Numbered from the stretch's first letter, positions 18,718 through 30,136 are shown. The stretch: 64,000 nucleotides of DNA from Picocystis sp. L7 (GCA_020975725.1 QXJR01000020.1:310001-374000), one strand, 5' to 3'. Notes: generated by a model from the sequence alone, not told the origin. Numbers and translations: made by a program.

Positions 18718-20163
18718 ATGGGATGCAGCGCTTCCGCCGTCGCAAGGGAAGAAGCGGAGGAGGAGGGCGAGCATGCAGGTGGAGAGACGTACCATGTGAT
18801 GCCTCCGGGACGTGGAGCGGCGGGACAGAGCGTGTACAACCAAGACGGATGGGAAGGATCGAAAGGAGAAACCCAAGGGGAAACGACCGAACCCACCGCT
18901 GCAGGAAGGAGCGTGTACGCACAGAACGAGTACCAGGCGTACGTGGAGTTCGAAATGAAGGTGGAAACCACGTGCACCATCAGCGTCAAAACCATGGCCG
19001 AAGAACTCTCCGTCAAAGCCACCAAGACCAAGACCGTGCATCACAAGCTGCCCTGGGTGTTTGAGGACGTGCTCCTGCAGCTCGACAAGAACCTCTACCG
19101 AGCGCTCTTCCACGACTGCAGATGCACCATGCCGTCCCTCGCCTATGGAGAAGGAGGGATCCGATCCTCCTCGGGACTGGCCAAGGGAAGCAAACCCGTC
19201 AACCAAGACTCCATCCTCACCTGGACCAACTTCCATCGAGCCATCGGACTCGAACATCCGGAAGGACTGCACCTGTTTGCAGTCTTCGACGGACACGGAC
19301 CGATGGGACACCACGTGTCCCAGATAGCGAGGGATATGCTCCCGCTGGTGATGGCGCAAGAAGTCAAGTCCTCCAACACGGTGCTCATCACGGAGGTGCC
19401 GGAAGAAGGGAAGGAAATGTCCAAGAGCACGCATGCCGGTCTCAACGAGTACGCGTGGGACATCATCCTCCCGGACGTGATGGAAAAGGTGGACACCATA
19501 TTCACCCACGAGTACGTGGCCACCTTGAATACGCGAGAGATGAACGTGGACGCAAGGTGCAGCGGTTCCACCGCTTCGGTGATTGTTGTAGAAGGTAGGA
19601 AGCTCGTCTTGGCTTCGCTGGGAGACTCGAGCACCCTGCTTGTCAAGGTGAAGAGGAAGGAGAAGCGTGGAAGGTTTTCCTGCCTGTCGCACAGCATCAT
19701 GGCAAAGTTGCACAAGCCGGAACATCCCATCGAAAGACACAGGATACAAGCGGCTGGCGGCATCGTCGACAACGCCCCCAACGAGCCCTACATCAACAGA
19801 CTCTGGCCGCCCAGCTTCGCCGAGGCTCTGAACGGGCACGGGTGCCTAGAGGCTCCGGGCGTGGCCATTTCGCGCGCGCTGGGGGACGTCGTGCTGAAGA
19901 AGTACGGGATGAGCAACATTCCCGACGTGTACGTAGAATACTTGGATCACAACCCGGACGAGGACGAGGGGTACATAGTGGTGATCGGGACGGATGGTTT
20001 GTGGGATGTCATCACAGTGGAGGAGGTCGTGTACAAAATTTCAAAGTGCGGGAAGGAAAACATTGCCGAGCACTTGGTGCAGATTGCTCAGGGGCGGTGG
20101 CGGGCCCGCTACGGCGGCATGATGGCAGACGACGTTGGGGTGGTATGTGTCCATATCCCATGA
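18718..20163 (+). CDS. PP2C-type protein phosphatase, probably N-myristoylated
   Basis: A 481-residue PPM/PP2C Ser/Thr phosphatase. The N-terminus MGCSASAV fits N-myristoylation at Gly2 with palmitoylation at Cys3, so membrane attachment is likely. About 150 low-complexity residues precede the catalytic domain. PP2C motifs in order are SKPVNQDSIL, FAVFDGHGPMGHH (near 190), RCSGSTASVI, LVLASLGDSS, APGVAISRALGD, VVIGTDGLWDVI (near 423) and MADDVGVVCV. All metal-binding aspartates appear present. The layout resembles plant PP2C clades with an N-terminal myristoylation site. Substrates are unknown. The start follows a TTTCGAAA box and an array of G-box repeats. The gene ends 144 bp from the convergent Fe-SOD stop. 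Confidence 0.92.
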   Translation: MGCSASAVAREEAEEEGEHAGGETYHVMPPGRGAAGQSVYNQDGWEGSKGETQGETTEPTAAGRSVYAQNEYQAYVEFEMKVETTCTISVKTMAEELSVKATKTKTVHHKLPWVFEDVLLQLDKNLYRALFHDCRCTMPSLAYGEGGIRSSSGLAKGSKPVNQDSILTWTNFHRAIGLEHPEGLHLFAVFDGHGPMGHHVSQIARDMLPLVMAQEVKSSNTVLITEVPEEGKEMSKSTHAGLNEYAWDIILPDVMEKVDTIFTHEYVATLNTREMNVDARCSGSTASVIVVEGRKLVLASLGDSSTLLVKVKRKEKRGRFSCLSHSIMAKLHKPEHPIERHRIQAAGGIVDNAPNEPYINRLWPPSFAEALNGHGCLEAPGVAISRALGDVVLKKYGMSNIPDVYVEYLDHNPDEDEGYIVVIGTDGLWDVITVEEVVYKISKCGKENIAEHLVQIAQGRWRARYGGMMADDVGVVCVHIP

Positions 20164-20307
20164 ATGCCGCGCCGGTGCGCGTGGAAGTGGAAAGAACGCC
20201 ACGGATGGATTTCTGTCTGGCGTGCGAGTTGTCAGGAACTCTGAACGGGTCCTGCTTGTACAGTTGTCAAAATTTGAGTCTCCTCTTCATAACAACCAAC
20301 TCTGGGT

Positions 20308-21090
20308 TCAACCCAGGCGCTCTGCGACCTTGTCCCAGTTGACAAGCTTATCCACGAAGGTCCCGATGTAATCTGGGCGACGGTTCTGGAAGTCCAGGTA
20401 GTACGCGTGCTCCCAGCAGTCGTAGGTCAACAGGCACTTCTCTCCCTGCACGAGCGGATTGACGGCATTGGGCGTCTGACGGATGGCCAGCTTCCCATCT
20501 GCCGCTTCCACGAGCCACACCCACCCGGAGCCGAACACTGCACCGGGCGCACCAGCGGCCTTGAACTTGGCCACGAAGTCATCAAAGCTTCCGAAGCTCT
20601 CCTCGATCTTCTCCAGGAGCTTTCCCGTGGGTTTTCCGCCCCCGTTGGGCGACATGGACTGCCAGAAGAAGTCGTGGTTCCAGACCTGACCTGCGTTGTT
20701 GAACAGGGGTGTGGGATTGCCATCGTTCCAGGCTGCCTTCATCACCTCTTCCAACGACAGGTTTTCTTCGGGTTTCCCTTCGATCTGTCCGTTCAAGTTG
20801 TTGACGTAGGTCTGATGATGCTTTCCCCAGTGGAACTCCAGGGTACTCTTGGACATGTGTGGTTCCAGCGCGTCCTGCCGTTCGTTCGACCGTCCATTCC
20901 CACGTCAGCTTCGTCGCCTTCCCTCGTGTCTCGTCTTGTTCGCGTGCGGACTCGTACGCACCAGTTCGTAGGGAGGCGCTTCCAGGGCGAATGCGGCGCA
21001 GGTCTGCGTTCCATTTCGCTTGGCCTGCTTCGACGTTCGGTTCCTTCCCGCTCCGAACGAGGTCGCCACGGTGGATCGTACGGCGTGCAT
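20308..21090 (-). CDS. FSD: Iron superoxide dismutase, plastid-targeted, two exons
   Basis: Exon 1 is 20962-21090 and exon 2 is 20308-20874, joined by an 87-nt GT-AG intron (CTG|GTGCGT to GGCAG), phase 0, giving 231 residues. The joined start of the mature enzyme reads [10 protein letters not shown] then [20 protein letters not shown], the classical Fe/Mn-SOD opening. Metal ligands are His in FHWGKHH, His in WNHDFFW, and Asp and His in [23 protein letters not shown] and NRRPDYI are like plant FeSODs. The first 33 residues ([20 protein letters not shown] onward) are basic and hydroxylated with no acidic residue, as in plastid transit peptides. Iron preference and plastid location are inferred from similarity. 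Confidence 0.92.
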
Positions 21091-23141
21091 CGCGTTCCTG
21101 TCGTTCCCTTGCTTCACGAATCCGTGGACGGACGGTCGGCTTCCTCCTTCACCAGATGCCGAAGGCAAACAGACAAACGCACTCCTTCGTGTGCTCGAAA
21201 GTGGCACCAAAGCACGCGTCGATGAGCACGGATGGGATCGAATGGACCTTCGCGACCTTCCAGAACCGACCCCAAGGGAGATCCGCGCGTCTCAGATCCA
21301 TCCCATCACGGGAGGAAGGAACAGGGAGGAATCGAGGAAGTGAGGCGCAAGGGACGGGGACGGCGTCTCAAACCCGATGGTTAGGTCGGAGGGAAGTGGG
21401 GGGATGGGGGAGGAAGTGAGGTGGAAGGAGGTACGGTCGAGGGCATCCTCATCCGAACCTTCGACGTGGTTCCCCATTCACCCACCCTCTCCAATCGATT
21501 CATTGCCTGTGGCAGGGTGCAAGGTGGACGTGGGACACGGATCCAACACCACCACGGGGAGGAAACCAGGAGAAAGGAAGGTCCACGAGGACGTTCCTCC
21601 CAAAACCCAACGGACAGAAGGGAACGCCGCCCCGAAAGGAGGGACGAAAGGCATGCAAGAGGGAGAGCGCGAGAGGGGGGGGGTCGAGGAGGATCGAATC
21701 CCCGCGGTGCTCGTCCGAGATGTGTGGCAATCTTGATCGCTACGGATGGACCGTGAGGAAACCTCCGGGTGGTTGTAACACCCCCTTGGATCGATGAATG
21801 CATTCCAAGAGAGGATACGCGAGCATTTGCCAAGACCTCGGAGAAATGCGCGCAAATGAAACGGTCTTCCTATACGTCACCAAACAAAGGAATCCAAACG
21901 CATGGAGCCAATGCTTGAATGGACACGGGGGAGGCAAGCGACGGTGGGGAGTCTGCACGTGCAGATGCTTGGGTCGGAAGAAACGAGGCGTTCGTACGGG
22001 TGGAGAGGCTTGAGAGCATGAACTGTAATGCGGACGAGGAATCGGAACCTATGCTTTCGAAGCATGATCCTTTCCGTGTTTGTATTAAATGGGAACCTTT
22101 TGCACCCGACCTCTAATAGTTTAGTCCGCATGAAACTCGTTCTCCTTTCAGTGGATGGACGACAAGTCCAAGTGGACAAGACCTCGTGAAAGGTTCGTTG
22201 AAGCAATAAGTATGCACCCCCCCTGCATCTGGGTTCAGCTTGCTTGACCAACAGAGCCCTTGTTGAGCGAAACGTCGTTTTGGGGGATCGTTTTGATAAC
22301 CACAGCCAATTTGAGGAGCGATGATTCGAATACTTTGTGCGGCAAGGTCCACACACGCGGGGAAGAGCCATCCTTGCTGTGAAAGAACTTACAAGATGTG
22401 AATAAGTGGCGCGCTCGGGTACCCACATGGTGAACGCTCCCCAACGGATGCAAGAGGGGATGCCCTAGGAGGGGACGAGAACACAAGGGGCACAAAGAGA
22501 GCACGGGTGGCCCTCGCTTCCGAGCGTCTTGCTATCTTGTGCGAGCCTCTTGCCCAAACGTGCTCTCCCTTGCACTTCCCAATCTCGAAGCGAGTCCCAT
22601 CCCGATGGCTGGAAGAACCAACAAGCAAGGACAGGCACGTCACGCAAGGTGGTAGCCTTCAGACGCCCTCTTCGCCCGTCCATGTTGGTCTCTCGTGGGT
22701 TTTCAGACCCACTTCCGGATGACCAATTCTAGGGCTCGGCATTGGACCCAAACACACCTCCCATGAGCCGTAGATGCATACTCTTTCAAATGCGGTCCAT
22801 CGTGTGATTGGACCGGGGGCTGTCGAGCGCGGGGTGCAGAAATTCCTTGGCCACGAGAGAGAGTCGGAGAGATAGGTTGAGAGAGGAGAGAAAGGGAATG
22901 GCTGGGGAGGGAGGAGATTCATGACTGGGAGCTGTGGGGATGAAAGGATAGTGGTTGTTGGACGTTGCAGCCCTTCCTGGACGCTCCTGTATTGAGTGCA
23001 AAGAAGAGGGAGAGGCGCGTATACGGCGCCCTTGGGAAACGTGCGTGGCGCGGTGGGGATTTATTTCACGCGTGATGGTGTCCACATGGGACGCATATTC
23101 GTCCTTCCATCCCAGAGGTGGAGAACGAACGAAGAGGCACT
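21091..23141. other. Intergenic stretch, no supported gene
   Basis: About 2 kb between the Fe-SOD start and the 3' end of the CBS gene. The part from about 21.8 to 22.4 kb is AT-richer than its surroundings. No domain, RNA gene or element boundary is recognisable, and short open stretches on both strands are unconvincing. Confidence 0.4.
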
Positions 23142-23813
23142 TCACACGTCGTCCACCAAAGTGGCCGCCATGCAACGCATGACGTCCAGTCGTGTGATGA
23201 TGCCCATCATCTTCAGTGCGTTCCCTTCCCCTTCCACGACAACGGGCAGACGGCTGACGTGGTTGGCCAACATCGTCTTGGCCGCCTCGCTCACCAGCTC
23301 GTAGGGTCCTACAGTCACCAGGTTGCGGTTCATCTCGTCCTTGACCGTCCCGTTCAGGATGTTCTTGGCCTCCTCCGCCCAGTGCTTGGTCCCGTGCGCT
23401 TCTGCCGCTGCTTCGTGCCAGATGAGATCGGTCATGGACAGCACGCCCACCAGTTCGTCTCGATCGTTCACCACCGGGCATCCGGAGATCTTCTCTTTCA
23501 TGAAATAATGGAGGGCTTTCTCGAGGGTCATGTTCTCCTTCAAGCTCTTGGCGGGCGTGCTCATGACCTGTTCCACGTACAGCACGGGGGCAAGACCGCG
23601 GTGTTCGCAGATGGGCGACCATTCGGCTTCGAGTGGGAGCCCGTCTGCCCCTCGAACGTAGCATCCATCTTCGTCCGAGAAGGACGACTTGGGCGCTCGA
23701 GCCAGCACCCTGGCCTTGACTTCGTGCCTCCCTTCCTTTCGGCTTCTCCCCATCGCACGCGTCCACCTCCTGCCGATCGGTCCACGCACGGCCATCCGGA
23801 CGGTGCTGTCCAT
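23142..23813 (-). CDS. CBS-domain pair protein, probably plastid-targeted (CBSX-like)
   Basis: A 223-residue protein. The N-terminus is Arg-rich with few acidic residues (MDSTVRMAVRGPIGRRWTRA), consistent with an organelle transit peptide. Two CBS domains follow: VEQVMSTPAKSLKENMTLEK with GCPVVNDRDELVGVLSMTDL, then VKDEMNRNLVTVGPYELVSE with VSRLPVVVEGE and MMGIITRLDVMR. CBS pairs bind adenosyl ligands. Stand-alone plastid members in plants (CBSX1 and CBSX2) regulate thioredoxins. The adjacent head-to-head gene encodes a thioredoxin-fold protein, which fits but does not prove that role. The start at 23813 is chosen because upstream in-frame ATGs overlap the promoter palindromes at 23944-24002. 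Confidence 0.8.
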   Translation of the reverse strand: MDSTVRMAVRGPIGRRWTRAMGRSRKEGRHEVKARVLARAPKSSFSDEDGCYVRGADGLPLEAEWSPICEHRGLAPVLYVEQVMSTPAKSLKENMTLEKALHYFMKEKISGCPVVNDRDELVGVLSMTDLIWHEAAAEAHGTKHWAEEAKNILNGTVKDEMNRNLVTVGPYELVSEAAKTMLANHVSRLPVVVEGEGNALKMMGIITRLDVMRCMAATLVDDV

Positions 23814-24218
23814 GCCTTCGACCACGTGCGAGGATGTGTTGTGGCGCCTTTGCGCGCCTGTGGTTGTCCTGGAGTTGGGAATGTGCGTCCAACCGTTGCA
23901 GTCCACGTCGGGGTGCAAGACGTCTTGCCTCCCCCCCTCGTCCATCGATACCTTCCGCCCCCCCAAACCGACCGAGATCTCGATCCGACGGGAGGAGATC
24001 TCGAAGAAAGACATCGAGAGCTTCCCCGAACCCCCCACCCCACCCATCGAGACCTCTTCTCCCGCACATCGATGCCTCCGAGGAAGATATCGATGCGTTT
24101 TCATCGAAACCCCGTCCCGCGAAGATCACAGACGTCTGTGAGACAAGAGGGAGAGATAGCGATGCATTTGGATCGATATCTTCGAGTGGGAGGCTCCCAC
24201 GTGGGATCCGACGGGACG
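23814..24218. promoter_or_regulatory. Shared upstream region of CBS and thioredoxin-fold genes
   Basis: A 405-bp head-to-head region dense in the recurring words: ATCGATA at 23944-23950, GAGATCTC at 23974-23981 and 23995-24002, TATCGAT at 24088-24094 and ATCGATA at 24172-24178. The last ends 40 bp before the plus-strand ATG. This is the richest such cluster in the window. Confidence 0.6.
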
Positions 24219-24761
24219 ATGCGCGCGACGAGGCGCGCCGCCATCTCGCTGCCATGGCTGAGCCTCGCGCGTCCCGTGCGAGCGGAACCGCGCCTGGAAG
24301 ACGTCCAGAAACGGATGGCGTCGATCCAGGTGCGCCTGGCGGAGGTGCAGGACGAAGAGCGACGCCTGCGGGTCGCGCTGGACGAAGCCACGGCCGAGCG
24401 ATCCGCAGCCGTCGCAGAGAAGAAAGGTGTGCTGCCGAGGCGTTCCGGCGTGCTGGAGCTGGTGCCGGAGACGTGGGACGAAACGGTGGGACAGAACCGA
24501 CGCACCTTCGTGGAACTCTACGCGCCTTGGTGTCCCTATTGCAAGCGACTGGAACCCACCTGGGATGAATTGGCCAACCAAGTGGATGCTCGAGATCTAG
24601 ACGTGCAAATTGCCAGGATCGACGGAGACGAACACGTGCAATTCATGGACAGATACAGGGCAGAAGGGTTCCCCACGCTCATCCTCTTCCAACGCGGAAA
24701 GGCCCTGAGCTATTACAATGGCAGGGCAGACGTCGAGAGCCTGCTGGAGTACATTGCATGA
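24219..24761 (+). CDS. Thioredoxin-fold protein (PDI-like), secretory or organellar
   Basis: A 180-residue protein. The N-terminus has basic residues and a short hydrophobic part ending in an A-x-A-like site (MRATRRAAISLPWLSLARPV, then RAEP), possibly a signal or transit peptide. A coiled-coil segment follows (LEDVQKRMASIQVRLAEVQD, EERRLRVALDEATAE). The thioredoxin domain has FVELYAPWCPYCKRLEPTW with active site WCPYC near residue 103, and the cis-proline in GFPTLILFQRGK. The WCPYC site differs from WCGPC of thioredoxins and WCGHC of most PDIs. There is no KDEL-type tail. Compartment is open: ER, plastid or thylakoid lumen. The gene shares its upstream region with the CBS protein gene. Confidence 0.85.
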   Translation: MRATRRAAISLPWLSLARPVRAEPRLEDVQKRMASIQVRLAEVQDEERRLRVALDEATAERSAAVAEKKGVLPRRSGVLELVPETWDETVGQNRRTFVELYAPWCPYCKRLEPTWDELANQVDARDLDVQIARIDGDEHVQFMDRYRAEGFPTLILFQRGKALSYYNGRADVESLLEYIA

Positions 24762-25057
24762 CGCTCAATCCCACCTCGATCGCCTCGGTTCCGTGCCGAA
24801 CCAAGGCCATTGCCTCGACCCCTGGGGTTCCCGTGCCACCGAACCAAAAGGATGGCAGTGCCAGCAGGAGAGGGTGGAAAGAGCCGGAGGGCCGCGGGCG
24901 AACACTCCTGGGTATACCGTGCGTCGTAGGAGGCTGGCCCTATCGAGGCCAAAACACCAGGTACCTGCATAATGAATGGAGCGTTGACCGCCTCATGGAA
25001 AAAGGAAGGCCTGGTTTATTCCACGTGAACGTGTCCGTCAGGGTCCTTGATGCGTCG
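24762..25057. other. Convergent 3' region of the thioredoxin-fold and symplekin genes
   Basis: A 296-bp gap between two stops. A minus-strand AATAAA lies at about 25016-25021, just beyond the symplekin stop, and would serve as its polyadenylation signal. Confidence 0.45.
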
Positions 25058-28000
25058 CTACCGATCCAACCCCAACAGCTCCCGGTGTGCTGCGGAAAGG
25101 CCAACACGTGCCTTCCTTGCGTAGCTCGCCAGTGCAGACTTCAGATTCGCTACCTTTTCCAGTACCTCGCTAAGCTGGGGTGCAGGCAACTGCAGCAGGA
25201 TTGGATACGAGTCCGGTGCTGTTTGCTGACAGCACCGGACAAAACCCTGCCACAGCTGCGGGACCTTCCACACTTGCTTATTGACCAACTTTGGCAGAAT
25301 GTCGTTGACAATGAATCGCTTCAGTGTGGGAGCAACACTGAGCGTCTGAATGACCGTGCGCATAAGAAGAAGCGGTAGAGTCCTCTCGTCGGAAAGCCTC
25401 TGAGTGGCAATCGCCAGCAACTCGGGCTGGAAGATGCCTTTCAAGGCAAAGCAATAATTGCAAGCCTCCACCACCTTCTTCAACGGCAGTTCGTGCCTTT
25501 CCAGATCCACCATGTGCAAGAAGATGAGAATCTCCGGTGGATCAATGCATGCGCGTGCTGGAACTGCCGTGGCTTCTTGAATCTGATCCAACGAGTCCAC
25601 AGGTCTACCGCCCATCGCAATGATGAGGGCGTTGTGAATGGCGAGAGGGTCCAGATCTCTCACGATGGCTGGTAGGATACCCAGAAACTCTTTCTTTGTC
25701 ATTGACGAACAGGCTGGGGGTAGGAGGCGGGGGTCGTTGCTCCGTTCGTAATGGGCCACCACAGCTTCCTTCAAGGGAGCTGCCAGGGGCCCAACCTCTG
25801 ACAGACAGTACAGGCAACTTCGCGCAAAATCCTCCGCTCCGTCCGGGAGCTCTTTCAGCAGTTGCAAGAAGACGTCTACATCATCGCTGATGGTTCTAAC
25901 CAAACCAGGAACGTTCTTCCCAATGATTTCTTGGCGATAAGAATCCACTTTCGAGAAGCTCTCTGCCAACCGAAGCAGCAGAGTGTGCTTCTTTGTGCAG
26001 AGGGCCATGAACAAGGAAATGCGCGATTCCACAACCTCGGCAAGCGTGGGTTTGCCAGGCTTGTCCTCTTCGACCACCATCCCTTCCTCGTCTTTCTCCC
26101 AGCCCCCTTCGGCAGCATCGTCCTCCTTTTCCGCGGTCGAGCCCATGATAATCTCTTCCTTCAGTTCAGCTGTTTTCAGTAGGCTCTCTGCAAAAACTTC
26201 AATCTGCTCCTTGATGTGATCCATGGGGAACAGGATGTTCACTGTCAATCTGATGGCCCTGCTTCTCATCGCCGGATCTAGATCCGCAGTAAATTCAAGC
26301 ACGTAGTTCAACGCATCCTCTCTCACAAGGGGTCTTGAAAGAATAAGGTCGCGTAGGACTGTGAGCCCCAGCACCGACCAACCGCCGGTGTTCTGCTTAT
26401 CGAACTGACAAATATCTGCGACCACATCCACCGCACTCTTCGTGACCCAAGGAACTTCCATCAGAAGCTGGCTGAGAGCCTTGTCCTTTGGGGAAAGCCT
26501 TTCCAAAAGCCCTTCACACGCAGCACTCAAAATGGCATCGTATTTGACTGCGTTCAACCTTTCACTACCTTCGAGCAGTTTTCCATCGTTCTTGAGGTCC
26601 TTCCCACAAAACTTCAAGAACAAGGCACTGAGCCACCGAACGAGGAGCTCGTGGCCGTATCTCCCGTACCAATCTCCCAACGCATATTCCAGGACTACCT
26701 GGGCGTTCCCTTCCCCACCCACCTCTTCATCCAAAGCCAAGTCAATCAAAATGCCATGCTTCAGAAACTCTGAACTCTTGTCTCCAAACTGAACACCGAC
26801 AATGCGAGATACAGCGGCTCGACCCAGAGCGGCTATGTCCTCCGAATTCAGGTGACTGACATAGTCTGGAGTGTGTAACACGTCAGGGGGCTCCGCCACA
26901 AATGCAGTTAACACGCCTTCTCCTCCAGAAAGAGACTTCGTATCCGTAGCTACCGCCTCCACGTCGACTGCCTCGACGTCCTCCTCGACTTGGGCAGCCT
27001 CATCTGTGGCTTTTTCAATTGTTTGAGCTGCCACCAACTGCGATAAAGGATTAGCGACTGCAGGTTCCCCAGCCATTCCAGTAGCCACTGCAGCAGCTAG
27101 GTTGGACGTCAGGTATCTCATGTTATGAATCACAACGTCTGCCAAAGCAACAGGAGACATGTTATCAATAAACGTGTGAATCTTTCCGAATTCACTGCCT
27201 TTGGCAAGCCCGGCCAACAAGATGAGGATTTGCTCCAGCTGAACTTGATCAGTACGGGGATACACCTTACCCGAATCAGTAGGCGGATCGACTCCGTCGA
27301 ATTTAGTCCGTTTCATATTTTCGTGTTCGTTCATCTGAGAAGTGCCCCCCTTTCGTTTATCCCGGGCTCCTGCATCCTTTCCACTAGCTGTTCTTGCGGA
27401 ATCTTTCCCATCCTCCTTTCCATTTGCATCGCCCAATTTATTCAATGCCTCCAATATCTTGGGGTGCCAATATGCGTGTTCATGAACCTTATTCCTGGCA
27501 ATCAAGTCCAGACCCGTCTTCAGCGCATGTTTTGCGCTTGCAATTTGGCTGGAAATGGAGGGCTCGTCAAACAGGTCGGAGTTCGCCAGCTCAATCAAGG
27601 CGGGAAGGCACAAATGCTCCAGATCGGTTCTGTTCTTGGCCACCCCGCTGAGCAGATTGATGAGCACAATAACCACCGGGCCTGGCAAATTCCGCCCGTT
27701 TTCGGCTTTCATCAGTTCTGAGAGCTTCGTCAGCATTTGTATGGCTTCTTCTTGAAGATCGGCTTGCTTCAGCAATGAATTTTTCGGCGATATCCTGGAG
27801 GCGATGAAATCTTCCTCCTTCCCCTGTTTCTTGACGGACGTGTAGGTCATTATGATCACTTCGCAGAATTTGATGGCATGCATTTGGAGGGATTGCCCGT
27901 CTTTTCCCATGGCCTTCTGGACCAGTTTCTCTTTGAGCCATCGGAAGTTGGTCCAGGTTTCTTTGGTGTTTTTGGTCACCCTAGATTTAGGTTTGTTCCC

Positions 28001-28455
28001 CTGTTCATTGATGTATCGCAGGCACACTTTGGCCAACGCAGTGCAACTGAGGCATGCTTTTTTCGCCACTGTGCCTTGCGGATCTTCGAGCAGCACCCCC
28101 AAGACGGGAAGCCAGGTGGCCAGCAGTTGAGGATGCTTCGTGCAGCAGGATTCTGCGAATCCGGCCAAGAACTTCCTCACTGGTGCGCATGGATCCACTT
28201 GGAACGGCACCAGTTCTCCTGCGAACTTGTTGAGCAGCGTCGGTTCGCGATGCAGCAAGATTTCGCTCACCTGTTGCAGTGCGTGCACCTGCACCACCGG
28301 GACGGTCCGTGGCGTCGGTTCTTCCACGTCAGCATCGATGCATCCAGCACCCTCCTCCACCCTCCCTTCTCGTCCGGTTCCGTTCGATTCACCTTGTGGC
28401 TGGCATCCGTGGCCATCATGCATTCGTTGAGGAGCTGTGTGGCCGCGTCTTCCAT
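25058..28455 (-). CDS. SYMPK: Symplekin, mRNA 3'-end processing scaffold, two exons
   Basis: A 1,097-residue HEAT-repeat scaffold of the cleavage and polyadenylation machinery (Pta1 in yeast). Exon 2 (25058-28288) begins VHALQQVSEILLHREPTLLN and continues through the N-terminal HEAT domain (PVRKFLAGFAESCCTKHPQL). Middle markers are LCLPALIELANSDLFDEPS and RYLTSNLAAAVATG. The symplekin C-terminal domain follows (KEFLGILPAIVRDLD, PPEILIFLHMVDLERHELPL). Exon 1 (28393-28455) is short: MEDAATQLLNECMMATDASH plus K. It joins through a 104-nt GT-AG intron (AAG|GTGAAT to GTGCAG) in phase 0, matching the family N-terminus. An acidic insert lies near 26.1 kb and a low-complexity insert near 27.3 kb. The exon 1 start is inferred; in-frame ATGs exist further upstream. 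Confidence 0.9.
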
Positions 28456-30136
28456 GTCGGCATCCCGTCGCACACTGCGAAACCCTACGTGCACCCATGC
28501 GTCCCCTCGATCCATCCCCGGTCCATTGGAAGAGTTGAAAGGGAACACCGCAGAAACAGTAAGGAAGATAGACCGGATACCCATCGGATGAAGGTAGGGA
28601 AACGAACCACACCGGTCGTGGACCGAGGACGCAAGGAGGGTCAGGGAGGAGAAGAAAACGTACATGAGCTCAAGCGAGCTTCTACACGGGTTCCCGTGCG
28701 AGCTCCTTCACCACACCAGCCTGGATGCCTGCCCATGCAAGGATGTGTTTTCACCAAAGAACGTAGAGGATGGGAGGACCGCGACAAAGGGAAGAACGAG
28801 AATACACGCCTCCATGGGACGTGTCATGGAGGACACAGAGGATAAAAGGGAAGATGGTGAAGATGCGAACGATCACGTGCGCGTGGCTGTCGTGCGCTCG
28901 CCACGCGGTCGTCCGTCGTTGCAGCACCAAGAGCAGACGACCGAGTCGCCAATCCCTCGCCCCCTCGAGGTCGAACGACCCGTTCACACAACGCAACGCA
29001 CGTGATGGAGGACCCACACCTTCTCCGGTGGTGGATGACGAATGTGGATTCCGGCGGATTGAACACAACCTACAGGAGCGCTCGAGTGGAACGACTTTTT
29101 GGTGGTGTTGTGCCCTCGGTCATCGTTGACAATCGTCCCATGCGTGTGAAGGGTACCTTGCGTCCATTGCAGTCTTGTAGATGGGAATCCAACGTCCGTC
29201 GTCCAAGCACCCAACCGCGAGGTACGGCGCATGCTGGCTTTCTCCTTGTCATTTTCACGTGCGCCCTCCTTCTTCGAAGTAGACGTCACATCCACTCGAT
29301 GTGAAGCATGGCCTTGTGCATTGCGGAGAAGCACGCACCTGGAGGTAGAAAATACCGAGACGGAAAGGACGACCGCTTTTCCCCAAGGGTAGGATACTCC
29401 AAGGACAAGCCCAGGCTTCTCTCTCGATCGTCCTCCACGGGGATGCGTTTGACGGAAAGGACTTCGATGCGTTGGCTTGCCTACGTCGGGTCGCCTTCGG
29501 GGCGGGACGCGGGGAGCGAATCCCCCGATTTCTCTGCCGTTGCTTTGACGAGTGCGAGCGTTCCAACTTCTTGACCGGGTACGCGCGATCGAGGAAGGGA
29601 CCTCGTTCGCGTGCGCCTCGTGTATGTGGGCGAGGCCCTTCGGACCGGTCGACGCAAGGATTGTTTTCGAGGGATCGGTTCCTCGGACGTGACGTTTCGC
29701 GTCCTTGGGTCCGTCCCCCTTTCGTTGGCGGGAACGGTACGGTCCTGTTCTCGGGAGGATCTCGTTCGCGTCCATGGCCGGGGTCGCGGGTGCGTGCCTT
29801 GGTTGGGATCCCTCGTCCATCCATGGCTCGGGACCGAATTTCCTTCCCTCCTTTCTTTCTTTCTTCCCGTTCGTACCCTTTCCCCCTCCCACTGGACCGT
29901 TGGGTGTCCCTTCGGACCGTCCGAGGACGCCCCCCTCTCTCTCTCTCGTGCCACCGGGTCGATCGATGCTTCCACCTGGACGGTGGGTGGGTGATGGGAG
30001 GGTGGATCTCTCTCTCTCTCTCTCTCCCAGGGGGGTGGGTCGAAAGGGACGTGAAAAGGGGGGGTTGGGTCGGACCCACATCTCCGGTCGAGTCGCGAAC
30101 AGGAAGGAACCGCTTTGAGAAGGTGTGGAAGAGGCC
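28456..30136. promoter_or_regulatory. Head-to-head region of symplekin and Cdc25 genes
   Basis: A 1.7-kb divergent region. CT-rich microsatellites lie at 29934-29947 and 30007-30028, the latter about 110 bp before the Cdc25 start. Long open frames on both strands (for example 28984-30138 minus and 29472-30347 plus) are Arg/Ser/Pro-rich without domains and are taken as non-coding. Confidence 0.4.
30007..30028. repeat. CT microsatellite upstream of Cdc25
   Basis: An uninterrupted CT run of about ten units. It is followed by a C/G tract and lies 109 bp before the ATG. A similar run sits at 29934-29947. Confidence 0.9.

Noticed and set aside
18574-19839. Minus-strand open frame of 421 codons
   Set aside because: Antisense shadow of the PP2C gene, without recognisable domains.
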